From Acidovorax sp. CCYZU-2555 (GTDB taxonomy: Bacteria; Pseudomonadota; Gammaproteobacteria; Burkholderiales; Burkholderiaceae_C), in assembly GCF_018413525.1 (NCBI RefSeq), contig NZ_JAHCDD010000046.1, positions 1 through 46,512 on the forward strand: a stretch of 46,512 bases of DNA. Reading direction: 5' to 3'. Position numbers and translations under genes: made by a program. This document shows, piece by piece, positions 34,797-45,886 of this stretch. Position 1 is the stretch's first letter. Every line of letters starts with the position of its first letter. A model generated the notes under the pieces. That model was not told the origin of the DNA and ran no database searches. It saw only the letters and a list, made by a program, of their open reading frames with translations.

Positions 34797-35432
34797 TCAA
34801 AAACCTATGCCCGTGCGCTCAAGTACATCGGCCACCAGCTCGAGCCGGACCAGGGGATTTTCGAGTTCCATCAGCTGCTGGCGCAGCGTGGTGGGCAGGG
34901 GCAACAGCTCGCACCAGCGGTTGGCTACCCAGCCGCAGTCTTGCAGATGCAGCACGTCGGGCAAGGCCAGGCCGGGATCGTCGGCATGCTGGCTGCGCAG
35001 CGTCTGCAGCAGCTTGTCGAGCGCCTGGGCCGCGGCCTGCAGGTCTTCGGGCACGGTCACGGCCAGATCGGCGTCTATCAGCTCCACATCGGCGACCCAC
35101 AGGCCGTGGGGCAGGCAGCGGCGCTCGCGTATGCGAAAACGCTGCGTGCCCTGGCACAGCAGGTGCATCAGCCCGGCCTGGGGAAACTGCAGCTGGGCGA
35201 TCGTGGCCAGCGTGCCCACGCTGTGAAACTGCTCGGGTGGCGCGCCCGCATGGCGCACTTCGTGGCCGTCGCTCAGCGCCACGACGCCAAACGGCGCGCC
35301 TGCGCGCGCGCATTTGCGCACCATGTCGAGGTAGCGCACTTCAAACACGCGCAACGGCAGGCGACCGCCGGGGAACAGCACGCTGCCCAATGGGAACAGC
35401 GGCAGGGAAGTGAGGGTCAAGGGTAATGTCAT
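34797..35432 (-). CDS. Lon N-terminal (substrate-binding) domain protein
   Basis: A 211-residue stand-alone LON domain (PUA-like), without the ATPase and protease domains of Lon. LPLFPLGSVLFPGGRLPLRVFEVRYLDMV is the family opening, followed by FGVVAL and VGTLATIAQL. A helical C-terminal part (about 135-211) is also typical of these short bacterial proteins. Function is not established; peptide or substrate binding is inferred from Lon. ATG 35432 fits the family start. Divergent from the yggT gene, with 90 nt between. Confidence 0.9.
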   Translation of the reverse strand: MTLPLTLTSLPLFPLGSVLFPGGRLPLRVFEVRYLDMVRKCARAGAPFGVVALSDGHEVRHAGAPPEQFHSVGTLATIAQLQFPQAGLMHLLCQGTQRFRIRERRCLPHGLWVADVELIDADLAVTVPEDLQAAAQALDKLLQTLRSQHADDPGLALPDVLHLQDCGWVANRWCELLPLPTTLRQQLMELENPLVRLELVADVLERTGIGF

Positions 35433-35522
35433 GGTGATCCGCGCTGGCCCACTATCATCCCATGCTGTACCCGTCGCTGTCATGCAGGCTCAAGCGACTG
35501 TCTTTGCTCATTCAATTCCTAC

Positions 35523-36074
35523 ATGCTTTTTCAAATCATCACCTTCTTGCTGGATGTCGTCGTGGGCCTGCTCACCGGCCTGTGCCTGTTGCGCCTGTAC
35601 ATGCAGGCCCAGCGCATCCCTTTCTCCAACCCCGTGGGCCGGCTGGTGTTCGCGCTGACCGACTGGATCATCCTGCCGCTGCGCAAGATCGTGCCGGCTT
35701 CCGGCCGCTGGGATGCGTCTAGCGTGATCGCCGCCTACCTGCTGCAGATGCTGCAGTACGTGCTGCTGTGGCTGATGATGGGCGCGGGCGCAGGCCAGGC
35801 CCTGTGGCTGCCCTGGCTCGCGCTGTGCGGCGTGGCGCGCGTGGCGCTTTCGGGCTGCGTGGGCATCGTGCTGATCTACGTCATTCTTTCCTGGGTGCAG
35901 ACGCGTTCGCCCATCGCCATGGTGATGGAACGCCTGGCCGAGCCGCTGCTGCGCCCGGTGCGCAAGGTGATGCCGCTGATCGGCGGCATCGATCTTTCGC
36001 CGCTGGTGCTGCTGGTGCTGCTGCAGATTGGGTTGATGGTGCTGGCCTACGTGCAAGCTGGCGTGTTGATGTAA
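35523..36074 (+). CDS. YggT family membrane protein
   Basis: A 183-residue inner-membrane protein made of two YggT repeats. The first holds TDWIILPLRKIVPASGRWDASSVIAAYLLQ and the second MERLAEPLLRPVRKVMPLIGGIDLSPLVLLVLLQ, each flanked by hydrophobic helices (about 4-24, 70-92, 97-125, 155-178). YggT proteins are linked to osmotic or cation tolerance and to cell division factors in some bacteria; the exact role is not settled. Downstream there is a long repeat-filled gap. Confidence 0.92.
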   Translation: MLFQIITFLLDVVVGLLTGLCLLRLYMQAQRIPFSNPVGRLVFALTDWIILPLRKIVPASGRWDASSVIAAYLLQMLQYVLLWLMMGAGAGQALWLPWLALCGVARVALSGCVGIVLIYVILSWVQTRSPIAMVMERLAEPLLRPVRKVMPLIGGIDLSPLVLLVLLQIGLMVLAYVQAGVLM

Positions 36075-36088
36075 CCCTAGTGCCGGGT

Positions 36089-36112
36089 GAGTGGGAGTGG
36101 GAGTGGGAGTGG
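36089..36112. repeat. Hexanucleotide tandem repeat (GAGTGG)4
   Basis: Four perfect copies of GAGTGG in a row, 15 nt after the yggT stop. Such short runs can change copy number by slippage. It is outside any gene here. Confidence 0.9.
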
Positions 36113-36503
36113 CTACATCATGCCTCTGCCGAGGGCGGGAGCCGGGTCTGGGCTTTCTTGATGCCTTGGCTTTGTCCTGCTTCGTCATGGCGCTGACGGC
36201 TGTCCCGCCCTTCTGGCTGCGCCTGGCGCGCGCAGGGCCCGGGCTGGCAGGTGTGCCGAAGGACACACCTGCTTCGTCATCTGACTCGCCGCAGTTGTTC
36301 GAGCGCAGCGCCGCAGGCGCGTAGCGAGTTCTGCGGCGCAGCCCGGGACCGAGCACGGCAGGTTGCCCGGAGCGAAGCGGAGGGTCGCAGACAGCAGGGC
36401 TCGCCTTTCTTTTGGGTACTTTTCTTTGGCGAAGCAAAGAAAAGTACCTCGGCTGCCGGGCCGAGACCCGGCTCCTGCCCGAAGGGCGAGGCATGGTGCA
36501 AGC
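36113..36503. repeat. Mosaic of palindromic intergenic elements
   Basis: About 390 bases without a gene. Three perfect inverted repeats are visible: GCAGGTGTG/CACACCTGC at 36247-36272, GCGCCGCAG/CTGCGGCGC at 36308-36339, and a 14-bp stem at 36415-36448. The outer ends, near 36131 and 36463, are an imperfect inverted repeat around GGAGCCGGGTCT. The region looks like one or more composite REP/MITE-like elements of the kind scattered in Comamonadaceae genomes (from memory). Confidence 0.65.
36415..36448. repeat. 14-bp perfect hairpin element
   Basis: GGTACTTTTCTTTG, a 6-nt loop GCGAAG, and its exact complement CAAAGAAAAGTACC. AT-rich against the local GC background. Similar GTACTTTTCTTTG hairpins are frequent between genes in beta- and gammaproteobacteria, as far as I remember. 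Confidence 0.75.
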
Positions 36504-36535
36504 AAAAAACGGCCAGTGCATCACTGCACTGGCCG
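36504..36535 (-). terminator. Intrinsic terminator after accD
   Basis: A perfect 11-bp stem (CGGCCAGTGCA/TGCACTGGCCG) with a TCAC (plus strand) loop. On the minus strand it is followed by six T, and on the plus strand by CTTTT, so it may work both ways. It lies 25 nt past the accD stop. Confidence 0.85.
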
Positions 36536-36559
36536 CTTTTGCCCCCTAAAGGAGTGTTT

Positions 36560-37432
36560 TCAGGACACCGCGTCCGCTGGCAAACGTTGCAGCATGGCCA
36601 GCGAATTGGCCACGGTATCGCGCAGCTGGCGACGTTCGACGATCATGTCGACCGCGCCCTTTTCCTGCAGGAACTCGGCGCGCTGGAAGCCTGGCGGCAG
36701 CTTGACGCGCACCGTGGTTTCGATCACGCGCGGGCCGGCGAAGCCGATCAGGGCCTTGGGTTCGGCGATGACGATGTCGCCCACGAACGCAAAGCCGGCC
36801 GACACGCCGCCCATGGTCGGGTCGGTCAGCACGCTGATGTAGGGCAGGCCCTTTTTCGCCAGACGCGTGAGCGCGGCATTGGTCTTGGCCATCTGCATCA
36901 GGCTCAGAAGGCCTTCCTGCATGCGCGCGCCACCGGTGGCGGTGAAGCAGATGAACGGCACCTTCTGCTCGATCGCGGTTTCGACGCCGCGCACGAAGCG
37001 CTCGCCGACCACGGAGCCCATGGAGCCGCCCATGAAATCGAATTCAAAGCAGGCCACGACCACGTTGACGCTTTTCACGGCGCCGCCCATGACGATCAGC
37101 GCATCGGTCTCGCCGGTGTTCTCCAGCGCTTCCTTGAGGCGTTCGGGGTACTTGCGGCTGTCCTTGAACTTGAGCGGATCGACGGGTACGACTTCCTGGC
37201 CGATTTCATAGCGCCCTTCGGCGTCGAGGAAATGGTTCAGGCGGGCGCGCGCGCCGATGCGGTGGTGGTGACCACAGGTCGGGCAGACGTTCTGGTTCTT
37301 TTCCAGGTCGGCCTGATAAAGCACGGTCTCGCAGGACGGGCACTTGATCCACAGACCTTCGGGGATCTGGTGGCGTTCCGTCGGGTCGGTGTGCTGGATT
37401 TTGGCAGGCAGCAGTTTTTCAAGCCAAGACAT
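36560..37432 (-). CDS. accD: Acetyl-CoA carboxylase carboxyltransferase beta subunit
   Basis: With AccA it transfers the carboxyl group from biotin to acetyl-CoA, making malonyl-CoA for the fab pathway. The 290-residue protein has the N-terminal zinc ribbon Cys31-x2-Cys34 and Cys50-x2-Cys53 (CPSC, CPTC). The crotonase-like core includes [33 protein letters not shown] and GFAGPRVIE. It follows trpA in the minus-strand run but is separated from it by 177 nt that contain repeat copy 2, and it ends at a strong terminator. Confidence 0.97.
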   Translation of the reverse strand: MSWLEKLLPAKIQHTDPTERHQIPEGLWIKCPSCETVLYQADLEKNQNVCPTCGHHHRIGARARLNHFLDAEGRYEIGQEVVPVDPLKFKDSRKYPERLKEALENTGETDALIVMGGAVKSVNVVVACFEFDFMGGSMGSVVGERFVRGVETAIEQKVPFICFTATGGARMQEGLLSLMQMAKTNAALTRLAKKGLPYISVLTDPTMGGVSAGFAFVGDIVIAEPKALIGFAGPRVIETTVRVKLPPGFQRAEFLQEKGAVDMIVERRQLRDTVANSLAMLQRLPADAVS

Positions 37433-37501
37433 AAGTATTTCCTCTTTTTTATCCGTGGCACCAGCAATGCCTGCAGCCCTTGAAGCTGGCGCGCCCCAGC
37501 G

Positions 37502-37597
37502 TGGGGGCAGCGAGCAAGAGCCGCCCCGCAGCGAGGCTGCCGTCCCCCTCCACCGAAGGTTGAGAGGGGGAAGCGCCGAAGGCGCTCAGGGGGTGCT
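37502..37597 (-). repeat. Dispersed ~97-bp structured repeat, copy 2
   Basis: Closely matches copy 1 at 5534-5630. The terminal stem here is AGCGCC-GAA-GGCGCT (37572-37586) against AGCCGC-GTAA-GCGGCT in copy 1, so base changes on both arms keep pairing. It fills the gap between trpA and accD, 12 nt past the trpA stop, and so probably affects read-through into accD. Confidence 0.75.
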
Positions 37598-37609
37598 TAA
37601 ATTTTCACA

Positions 37610-38415
37610 TTATGCGTCGAGTGCCTTGCGCACGCCGCGCAGGAAGTCAATCGTCAATGGAACGACTTTCTCATGCGGCTGGTCGTTGAGCATTTCGATG
37701 ATGCGGCTGCCGATCACCACGGCGTCGGAAAACTCGCCGATCGCCTGGGCGGTCTGCGCGTCGCGGATGCCGAAACCCACGCCCACGGGAATGTGGACAT
37801 GCTTGCGGATGCGCGGCAGCATGGCGGCGACGGCCGCCGGGTCCAGCGCTGCCGAACCGGTCACGCCCTTGAGCGAGACATAGTAGACATAACCGCTGGC
37901 CACGCGGGCGACCTGCTGGATGCGCTCATCGGTGCTGGTCGGGGCCAGCAGGAAGATCAGGTCCATGTCGCGCGCGCGCAGCGCGGCAGCGAATTCCTCG
38001 CACTCTTCGGGCGGGTAGTCGACGATCAGCATGCCGTCGACGCCGGCATTCGCGGCGTCGTTGACGAACGCGCCTTCGCCGTGGATCTGGTCATAGCGTT
38101 CGACAGGGTTGGCGTAGCCCATCAGCACCACGGGAGTGCTGTCGTTCTTCTGGCGGAACTCGCGCACATAGGCCAGCACCTGCACCAGGCCCACGCCCAG
38201 CGCCAGAGCCTTGTCTCCGGCCTTCTGGATGGTCGGGCCGTCGGCCATGGGGTCGGAGAACGGAATGCCCAGCTCGATCACGTCGGAGCCCGCTTCGACC
38301 ATGCCGTGCATCAGCGCGGGCGTGATCGCGGCGAACGGAAAACCGGCCGTGACATAGGGGATCAGGGCCGTGCGGCCTTCGGATTGGAGTTTTTCGAATG
38401 TGGTGGCGATGCGGC

Positions 38416-38419
<4 letters not shown>
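37610..38419 (-). CDS. trpA: Tryptophan synthase alpha chain
   Basis: Cleaves indole-glycerol phosphate to indole, which is channelled to TrpB. The 269-residue barrel has catalytic Glu49 and Asp60 ([16 protein letters not shown]) at the same numbers as the Salmonella enzyme. PYVTAGFP at the start and [12 protein letters not shown] near the end are typical. Its start overlaps the trpB stop by 4 nt. Confidence 0.97.
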
Positions 38420-39668
<1,249 letters not shown>

Positions 39669-39669
<1 letters not shown>

Positions 39670-40382
39670 TACAAATTCTGCCGTGGTTGGGCATCGGCCG
39701 CACGCACAGCGGCAACGAAGCGGTGGATCTTGTCGGCGTCCTTGACGCCTTTGAGCGGTTGGCCGTCGGGGCCCGTGGCTTCTACGCCAGAACTGACATC
39801 AACGGCGAGCGTCTTGCAACGCGGGCGCACCTGCCGAATGCCATCGGTCACGTTTGCAGGCGTGAGTCCACCAGACAAAACGAGGTGAGAGTCGACGCTT
39901 GGAGGAAGGAGTGACCAATTGAATGCCTTGCCGCCGCCGCCATAGCCGTCCACGTGGGCATCGAGCAATATGGCTTGGGCGTGAGAGTAACGCTGTGCAT
40001 ATTCTACGAGGTCGAAGCGCGCGGCGGCGTCTCCTAGGGGAATCCGCGCGGCGCGCAGGAACGGCCGCTGGCCGCCGCTGGCTTCCAGGCATTGCGCGGG
40101 CGACTCATCACCGTGGAATTGCAGGCAGGCGCCGGGAATCTCCGCACATGCCGCCTGGACAAGCGCTGCGCTCTCGTTGACGAACAGCAGCACGGGCGTG
40201 ACGAACGGCGGCAGCCGGCGCGCGAGCTCGGCCGCGCGCGCGATGCTCACGGCGCGCGGGCTGGGCGCGTAGAGCACGAAGCCGATCGCATCGGCGCCCG
40301 CGGCCACGGCATCGTCGACGTCTTCTTCGCGCGTGAGGCCGCAGATCTTGATGCGCGTGCGCAGGGGCAAGGTGGTGGTCAT
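39669..40382 (-). CDS. trpF: Phosphoribosylanthranilate isomerase
   Basis: Third step of tryptophan synthesis from chorismate. The 237-residue barrel begins [13 protein letters not shown] with the catalytic Cys, and ends with catalytic Asp in the [12 protein letters not shown] region and [13 protein letters not shown] 40382 overlaps the truA TGA (ATGA). A TTG start 9 nt upstream is in frame but less likely. Confidence 0.96.
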
Positions 40383-41230
40383 GGCAGCCAATCGAATGCC
40401 GCCGCGCGCGTCGGCAGGCCCCAGACCGGGTCGTAGACCGGGCCGAGGAAGTACAGCCCGTCGGGCGAGAAGGTGGGCGCCGCGGCATCGCGCGAGCGCG
40501 CCGCGAGCACGGTCTGCATCCAGTCCACGGGCTGCTTGCCCTGGCCGATGGCGATCAGGCAGCCCATGATGTTGCGCACCATGTGGTGCAGGAAGGCGCT
40601 GCCTTCGAACTCAAAATGCCAGTAGCAGGTTTCCATCGGCGGATCGCCGGGACGGCCCAGGCCGTGCAGGCGGCTGAGGGCATCGCCCGCGGGCGCGGCG
40701 CGGCGCGACACGTCGAGCCGGTGCAGCGTCTTGACCGGGCTCTTGGCCTGGCAGGCCGAAGCGCGGAATGACGAGAAGTCATGCTCGCCCAGCAACTGTG
40801 CGGCGGCGGCCTGCATGGCCGCGCCATCAAGTTCGTGGAACACCCAGCCCACGCGGCCGGCTTCCACGCTGGGGCGCACCGGCGACTGCAGCAGCACATA
40901 GGCATAGCGACGGCGCGTGGCGCAAAAGCGCGCGTGAAAGTCGTCGCCCACGGGCTGGGCCCATTGCACGGCGATGTCGGCGGGCAGGAAAGTGTTGGTG
41001 CCGCGCACCCACGAGTAAGGCGTGCGCTCGAGCGCGGTGTCGAAATGCGCCACCTGCATGATGCCGTGCACGCCGGCATCGGTGCGACCCGCGCAGACCG
41101 TGGGCACGGCCTGGGTGGCAAAGCGGCCCAGGGCCGCTTCGAGATGGTCTTGCACCGTGTTGCCCGAGGTCTGGCTTTGCCAGCCGTTGTAGCGCTGGCC
41201 GTTGTAACTCACTCCCAGGGCTATGCGCAT
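40379..41230 (-). CDS. truA: tRNA pseudouridine synthase A
   Basis: Makes pseudouridine 38-40 in the tRNA anticodon stem-loop. The 283-residue protein opens [20 protein letters not shown] and has catalytic Asp51 in [21 protein letters not shown] near the C-terminus is also characteristic. ATG 41230 matches the family start; the upstream in-frame extension lacks homology. The order fimV-truA-trpF-trpB-trpA is common in Burkholderiales. Confidence 0.96.
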   Translation of the reverse strand: MRIALGVSYNGQRYNGWQSQTSGNTVQDHLEAALGRFATQAVPTVCAGRTDAGVHGIMQVAHFDTALERTPYSWVRGTNTFLPADIAVQWAQPVGDDFHARFCATRRRYAYVLLQSPVRPSVEAGRVGWVFHELDGAAMQAAAAQLLGEHDFSSFRASACQAKSPVKTLHRLDVSRRAAPAGDALSRLHGLGRPGDPPMETCYWHFEFEGSAFLHHMVRNIMGCLIAIGQGKQPVDWMQTVLAARSRDAAAPTFSPDGLYFLGPVYDPVWGLPTRAAAFDWLP

Positions 41231-41282
41231 GGCAAGTCCTTGCCGCGGGCGCCAGGCGCCGCGTTGATCTGCAGAAAAAACA

Positions 41283-44186
41283 TCAATCGATTTCGGACAG
41301 CAGGCGCTGGGCGCGTTCTTTGAGTTCACCTTCGGATTCTTCGATGACTTCCTCGATCAGCGTGCGCGCGCCGTCGCTGTCGCCAATGGCCGCGAATTCC
41401 TGGGCCAGCGCGAGCTTGGTCGCCAGCGGATCTTCGGCTGCAGCCTGGCTGCTTTGCGACAGCGCATCCGCAGGCGCGGCATTGCCCAGGTCTAGCGACA
41501 GGTTGCCCAGGTCGAACTCGAGGAAGTCGAACGCGGGTGCGGCCGCAGGCGCTGCCGGCGTGGCGCCGGTCTTGGGCGCGTCGGTGTCTTCGAGCTCGAA
41601 GAGCGGCGTGTCGAAGGTAGGCGCGGGCGCGGGCGTCGCAATGTCGGCGGCTACGGGCGCGGGAACGTCGGTCGGGGTGAGAGCGGGTTCGAACACGCTG
41701 TCGGGTTCCAGGGCGGGCGTTGCTTCAACCGGTTCGATAGCGGCCGGCACGTCAGCATCTGCTGCAGGGGCATCGATAGGCGCGGTGTCGGCGGCCTTCG
41801 TTTCCACATCCTTGTCGAGGCTGAATTCCAGATCTGGCAGCGCGGCGCTTGCGGGCTCGTCCTGGGGCGTGACCGGCGGCAGGTCAGCGAGTGGGTCGAA
41901 AGCGATTTCCGGCAGCGCAGGGGCTGGCGTGGCAGACGCAGGTTGCTTCCAGATGGGCTCTATGGGCTCGAAGTCGATGTCGGTGGGCGTTTGCACGCGC
42001 GGCTCTTCAGCCGGCAGCGCCGACGCGGGCGCGCGTTGTTCGGCCGTGGGCGAAGGCAGATCGAGGTCCAGATCCAAGTCTGGCAGCATCGCGGGTTCAG
42101 GCTTGGCCGTCGAGGCTGCAAGTCCGCCGAGCGCCGCGGCCACGGATGCCTGTGCGATCGCGCGGTCCTGCGTTGGCGCGGGCACTTGCGCCGCGGCGTT
42201 GGTCGCGGTGGCGGGCAGTGCATCGGCTGCGGCCTGGTACAGCGCATTCGAAGGGTCCAGCAAGCGACCCTGTTCGGCCAGATGCTGCCACTCAGGGCCT
42301 CGTCCATCGGTCAGCACGAACATGGTTTGCGCCACTGCCTCGAAGGCCTTGCGATCCTGGCGCTTGGCGTAGATGTCGGCGAGCTTCTGGTGCAGCGCCA
42401 GGCGTTCGGGCTGGGTGCGCAGCGCTTCCTTGAGAATTTCTTCGGCCTGCAGGTCGCGGCCATAGGCCAGGTAGACGTCGGCTTCGGCCACCGGGTCCAC
42501 TTCGCCGCCTGCATCGAGCTGGCTGTGCGAATAGGAGGTCGAGCTGCCGAACTGCGTGAGCGCGGTGTCGACATGCTGGCCCTGGCCCGCAGCGAAGACG
42601 GAATCGGGGTGCAGCAGGCTGTCGCCTGCGGCATTCTGCTGGCGACGCTGCTGCACGCGGCGGTAGCCGGCATAGCCGAGCAGCAAGGCCAGCAGGCCCA
42701 CGCCGGCGAGCGGCAGTGTCGGATCTTCGGTCAGCGTATCAATGAAGCTGGGTGCTTCAGGCGGGGCTTCAACGGGCGCGGCGGCCACGGGCGCGGCCGG
42801 GGCGGGCGCAGGTGCGGGCGCGGCGTCCGTCGCAGCCGGTGCCTCGGCGGCAGCTGTCTCGGGTGCAGCCGGGTCGGCTGGCGCGGTGGTGCCGTCACCG
42901 ACAGCCGGTGTGGCCGTCGGTGGCACGGCTGCCGCAGGGGGGGCCGCAGCCGGTTCTCCCGGAGCGGCAACGCCTGCAGCGGGGGCGCCCGTTGCCGGAG
43001 CACTAGCCGCTGGAGCACCTGCAGCCGGTACGCCCGGCACCGCTACGCCTGGCGCAGGTGCGGTGGCTGCAGGCGCGCCTGGCGCCGGTGCGCCCGCAGC
43101 AGCGGTCGCTGCCGGGGCCGCGCCCGCGACGGTCTTCAGCTCATTGAGGTTGCGCGAGAGTTCGGAAAGTCGCTCGGACTGGCTCTGGGCCTGTTTTTCG
43201 CGTGCCAGGCGTTCGTCGGCGTTCTGGCTGCCCTGCAGCGCGCCTTTGGACAGCGTGAGCTTGTCGGGGGCCGCCGTCGAGGATTTCTTGTCCTGAACCT
43301 GGGCCTCGACGTTGCCGCTGGCGCTGCGCTGGGCGGCGGTCACGGCCGCCAGCGGGGCAGCGCCCGCGAGCCGGCGGCGGTATTGGTTGAAGTCCTGGCT
43401 TTGCGCCGCGACGATCTGCCGCGCTTCACTGGCCGACGTGGCCTGGGCAGCGGCCTGGTCGGGCATCTCGACCACGGCACCGGCCGTCATGCGGTTCACA
43501 TTGCCGCTGATGAACGCATGGGGGTTGGCGCGCAGCATCGCGACCAGCATCTGGTCAAGCGACACGCCGGCCGGACGACTGGCCTGGGCCAGGCGGCTGG
43601 CGGTATCGCCTGGGCGCACGGTGAGTGTCGAAGATTTCGGCGCCTCGGCCGGCGCATTGCGCGTTGCGGCGCCAGCCGGAGGCGCGGTGCGCGCAGGCGT
43701 GCTGCGGGCGGGGGCGGTTGCCTGGGGCGCAGGGGCGCTGATTTGTGCTGCCGAAGTCGCTGCCGGCGCGGGCTGGCGGCCCGCAGGCGGGTCGAGCAGC
43801 AAGGTGTAGCTGCGCACCACATGGCCCGCGGCCCAGGAGGCGTCGATCACCAGATCGACAAAAGGCTCGGACACGGGCTGGGCGCTGCTCAGTCGCAGCA
43901 CGGCGGAGCCGTCGGGGCGGCGCTGCAGCTGGACCTGGAACTGGCTGGCAGTGGCCGTGTATTCCATTCCTTGGGCGCGGAAAACGGCGGGCGTGGCGAT
44001 GGTCGCGCGCAGGCTGTCGGCTTCGGCGGCGGTGATCTGTGGCAGTTCCACTTCCGCGCGCAGGGGTTCGCCCAGCGCGGACTGGATGCTGATGCGGCCC
44101 AGCGCCAGCGCCCAGGCGTCGGTGGCCGTCAGGCTGACAGAGACGAGGGCCGCTGCGGCCAGCGCAGAGAGTTTCCAACGATGCAT
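41283..44186 (-). CDS. fimV: FimV/HubP-type polar pilus-assembly protein
   Basis: A large inner-membrane protein; in relatives it organises the cell pole and type IV pilus/twitching functions. The 967-residue protein has a signal sequence (1-26), the FimV N-terminal domain [20 protein letters not shown], and a LysM peptidoglycan-binding domain (about 186-240, [14 protein letters not shown]). A coiled region lies near 310-350 and an Ala/Pro/Gly-rich stretch at about 351-483. One membrane helix (about 488-508) follows, then a long acidic cytoplasmic region with TPR-like helices at 545-610. The conserved C-terminal motif is [20 protein letters not shown] promoter candidate lies 102-130 nt upstream. 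Confidence 0.92.
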   Translation of the reverse strand: MHRWKLSALAAAALVSVSLTATDAWALALGRISIQSALGEPLRAEVELPQITAAEADSLRATIATPAVFRAQGMEYTATASQFQVQLQRRPDGSAVLRLSSAQPVSEPFVDLVIDASWAAGHVVRSYTLLLDPPAGRQPAPAATSAAQISAPAPQATAPARSTPARTAPPAGAATRNAPAEAPKSSTLTVRPGDTASRLAQASRPAGVSLDQMLVAMLRANPHAFISGNVNRMTAGAVVEMPDQAAAQATSASEARQIVAAQSQDFNQYRRRLAGAAPLAAVTAAQRSASGNVEAQVQDKKSSTAAPDKLTLSKGALQGSQNADERLAREKQAQSQSERLSELSRNLNELKTVAGAAPAATAAAGAPAPGAPAATAPAPGVAVPGVPAAGAPAASAPATGAPAAGVAAPGEPAAAPPAAAVPPTATPAVGDGTTAPADPAAPETAAAEAPAATDAAPAPAPAPAAPVAAAPVEAPPEAPSFIDTLTEDPTLPLAGVGLLALLLGYAGYRRVQQRRQQNAAGDSLLHPDSVFAAGQGQHVDTALTQFGSSTSYSHSQLDAGGEVDPVAEADVYLAYGRDLQAEEILKEALRTQPERLALHQKLADIYAKRQDRKAFEAVAQTMFVLTDGRGPEWQHLAEQGRLLDPSNALYQAAADALPATATNAAAQVPAPTQDRAIAQASVAAALGGLAASTAKPEPAMLPDLDLDLDLPSPTAEQRAPASALPAEEPRVQTPTDIDFEPIEPIWKQPASATPAPALPEIAFDPLADLPPVTPQDEPASAALPDLEFSLDKDVETKAADTAPIDAPAADADVPAAIEPVEATPALEPDSVFEPALTPTDVPAPVAADIATPAPAPTFDTPLFELEDTDAPKTGATPAAPAAAPAFDFLEFDLGNLSLDLGNAAPADALSQSSQAAAEDPLATKLALAQEFAAIGDSDGARTLIEEVIEESEGELKERAQRLLSEID

Positions 44187-44287
44187 GGTGGCGTCAACTT
44201 CTGTTGTTGTGCGGCCCGGGCGAGCGGCATAGTTGTTCTCAAGAATGACCGCCGCACCGGCACAGCGCGCGCGTCATAGTGAAAAAT

Positions 44288-44316
44288 ACCTTAGCAGCAA
44301 TGCATAGCAGTGACAA
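44288..44316 (-). promoter_or_regulatory. Candidate fimV promoter
   Basis: On the minus strand TTGTCA (44311-44316), 17 bases, then TAAGGT (44288-44293). Spacing is ideal and -35 is 5/6 to consensus; -10 is weaker. It lies about 100 nt before the fimV start in the gap after asd. Confidence 0.45.
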
Positions 44317-44410
44317 GCCAAGGTGACAGAGGGCATTGTCCAACACCTGACGGGCATGGCAGGGCGACGCGCCCGGTGAACGCGCCAGATGTTGTCCCTG
44401 GGCAACGACA

Positions 44411-44451
44411 AACCGCCCTCCAGCCCATTTTCCATGGTCTGGAGGGCGGTT
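44411..44451 (-). terminator. Hairpin terminator after asd
   Basis: A perfect 13-bp stem AACCGCCCTCCAG/CTGGAGGGCGGTT with a 15-nt loop lies 22 nt past the asd stop. On the minus strand the following bases are TGTCGTTG, a poor T-run, but the stem is strong and the position is right. Confidence 0.65.
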
Positions 44452-44473
44452 GACGCCAAAAAGCAGCAGTTGC

Positions 44474-45583
44474 TTATTTAGCCAGCAGGATGCGCAGCAT
44501 GCGGCGCAGCGGTTCGGCCGCGCCCCACAGCAGCTGGTCGCCGATCACGAAGGCCGACAGGTACTCGGGGCCCATGTTGAGCTTGCGCACACGGCCCACG
44601 GCCACTTCGAGGCCGCCGGTCACGGCTGCGGGCGTCAGTTCCTTCACGGTCACCGCACGGTCGTTGGCGACGAACTTGACCCAGGGGTTGCCCGTCTGGA
44701 TCAGGGTTTCGATTTCGGCCAGCGGCAGGTCATGCTTGAGCTTGATGGTCAGCGCCAGCGAGTGGCAGCGCATCGCGCCGATGCGCACGCACAGGCCGTC
44801 GACGGGAATCGTGGACGAAGTGCCCAGGATCTTGTTGACTTCCGCCTGGCCCTTCCACTCTTCCTTGGACTGGCCGTTGGGCAGCTGCACGTCGATCCAG
44901 GGGATCAGGCCGCCGGCCAGCGGTGCGCCGAAGTATTCGGTGGGCACATCGTTGCGGATGGTGTGTGCGACCTGGCGGTCGATGTCGAGAATCGCCGAAG
45001 CGGGGGTGTCCAGTGCGTCCGACACGGCGGCGTGCACCACGCCCATGCCCTTGAGCAGTTCGCGCATGTGGTTGGCACCGCCGCCCGACGCTGCCTGATA
45101 GGTCATGGAGCTGACCCATTCGACCAGGCCGGCCTTGAACAGTCCGGACAGACCCATCAGCAAAATGGAGTTGGTGCAGTTGCCGCCGATCCAGTTCTTG
45201 CCGCCCGCGGCGAGCTTGGTCTGGATCAGGTCGTCGTTGACCGGGTCGAGCACGATGACGGCGTCGTCTTCCATGCGCAGCGAGGAAGCGGCATCGATCC
45301 AGTGGCCTTGCCAGCCGGCAGCACGCAGGGGGCCGAACACGGCCTTGGTGTAGTCGCCGCCCTGGGCGGTGATGATGATGTCGCAGCGGGACAGTGCAGC
45401 GATGTCGTTCGCATCCTGCAGCGTGGTGTGGGTGCGGGCCTGGGCGGGCGCCTTGCCGCCGGCATTCGAAGTGGAGAAGAAAATGGGTTCGATCAGATCG
45501 AAGTCACCTTCGGCCTGCATGCGGTCCATCAACACCGAGCCGACCATGCCGCGCCAGCCTACCAAACCTACCAACTTGCTCAT
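44474..45583 (-). CDS. asd: Aspartate-semialdehyde dehydrogenase
   Basis: Second step of the aspartate pathway to lysine/diaminopimelate, threonine and methionine. The 369-residue protein opens [21 protein letters not shown] with the NADP loop. Catalytic Cys136 lies in [14 protein letters not shown], and the substrate-binding/base region includes [16 protein letters not shown]. The length and GWRGMVGS motif match the E. coli-type Asd. ATG 45583 has AGGGG 7-8 nt upstream. The leader upstream is about 190 nt if the candidate promoter is used. Confidence 0.96.
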   Translation of the reverse strand: MSKLVGLVGWRGMVGSVLMDRMQAEGDFDLIEPIFFSTSNAGGKAPAQARTHTTLQDANDIAALSRCDIIITAQGGDYTKAVFGPLRAAGWQGHWIDAASSLRMEDDAVIVLDPVNDDLIQTKLAAGGKNWIGGNCTNSILLMGLSGLFKAGLVEWVSSMTYQAASGGGANHMRELLKGMGVVHAAVSDALDTPASAILDIDRQVAHTIRNDVPTEYFGAPLAGGLIPWIDVQLPNGQSKEEWKGQAEVNKILGTSSTIPVDGLCVRIGAMRCHSLALTIKLKHDLPLAEIETLIQTGNPWVKFVANDRAVTVKELTPAAVTGGLEVAVGRVRKLNMGPEYLSAFVIGDQLLWGAAEPLRRMLRILLAK

Positions 45584-45886
45584 TTTCAACGCCCCTGTGG
45601 TTTAAGAAACAATGTTCGACCAGACTGGGACCCGGCTCGTCTGGCCGGGAGAGGGCGCGCGACGAACCGGGCTGTGTCAGCCTTTAATCGTCGTAATGGT
45701 TGCTGCGCGCGCAGCCACAGCTGCCGAAGGGACAGTTGTCAATGAGGCGATGCGGGTGTGGGCGGCAGACATAGGCGCGTATTGTAATGGATTCCCCGCA
45801 GGCGCAGTCAAGCTGCGCGCCTGCATGGCTGAAGGCGGCTGCCAGCCCGTGGCGCCCGCGGCGCGACAGGCTGGCAGGCCGGGGCC
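45584..45886 (-). other. Gap between the partial gene at the window end and asd
   Basis: No gene is visible in these 303 bases. They hold a promoter candidate (45781-45811), a near-palindrome GACAGTTGTC at 45731-45740, and a 9-bp inverted repeat CTGCCAGCC/GGCTGGCAG at 45839-45877. The inverted repeat could terminate the preceding minus-strand gene. I see no lysine-riboswitch-like structure, though only a covariance-model search could exclude it. Confidence 0.5.
45781..45811 (-). promoter_or_regulatory. Candidate asd promoter
   Basis: On the minus strand TTGACT (45806-45811), 19 bases, then TACAAT (45781-45786). Both boxes are 5/6 to consensus, although the spacer is 2 bases long of optimum. 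Transcription would begin near 45774. Confidence 0.45.

Noticed and set aside
36089..36112. CRISPR-like array
   Set aside because: The repeat unit is only 6 bp and contiguous, with no spacers and no cas genes in the window.
36251..37483. Plus-strand frame of 410 codons across the palindromic island and opposite accD
   Set aside because: The first part crosses inverted repeats and the rest mirrors accD; no coherent protein.
41943..44279. Plus-strand frame of 778 codons opposite fimV
   Set aside because: Low-complexity Arg/Gly-rich translation of the complement of an Ala/Pro-rich gene; no protein features.
45584..45780. Lysine riboswitch in the asd leader
   Set aside because: The leader is long enough, but I could not trace the multi-helix junction or its conserved bases; only a covariance search would settle it.
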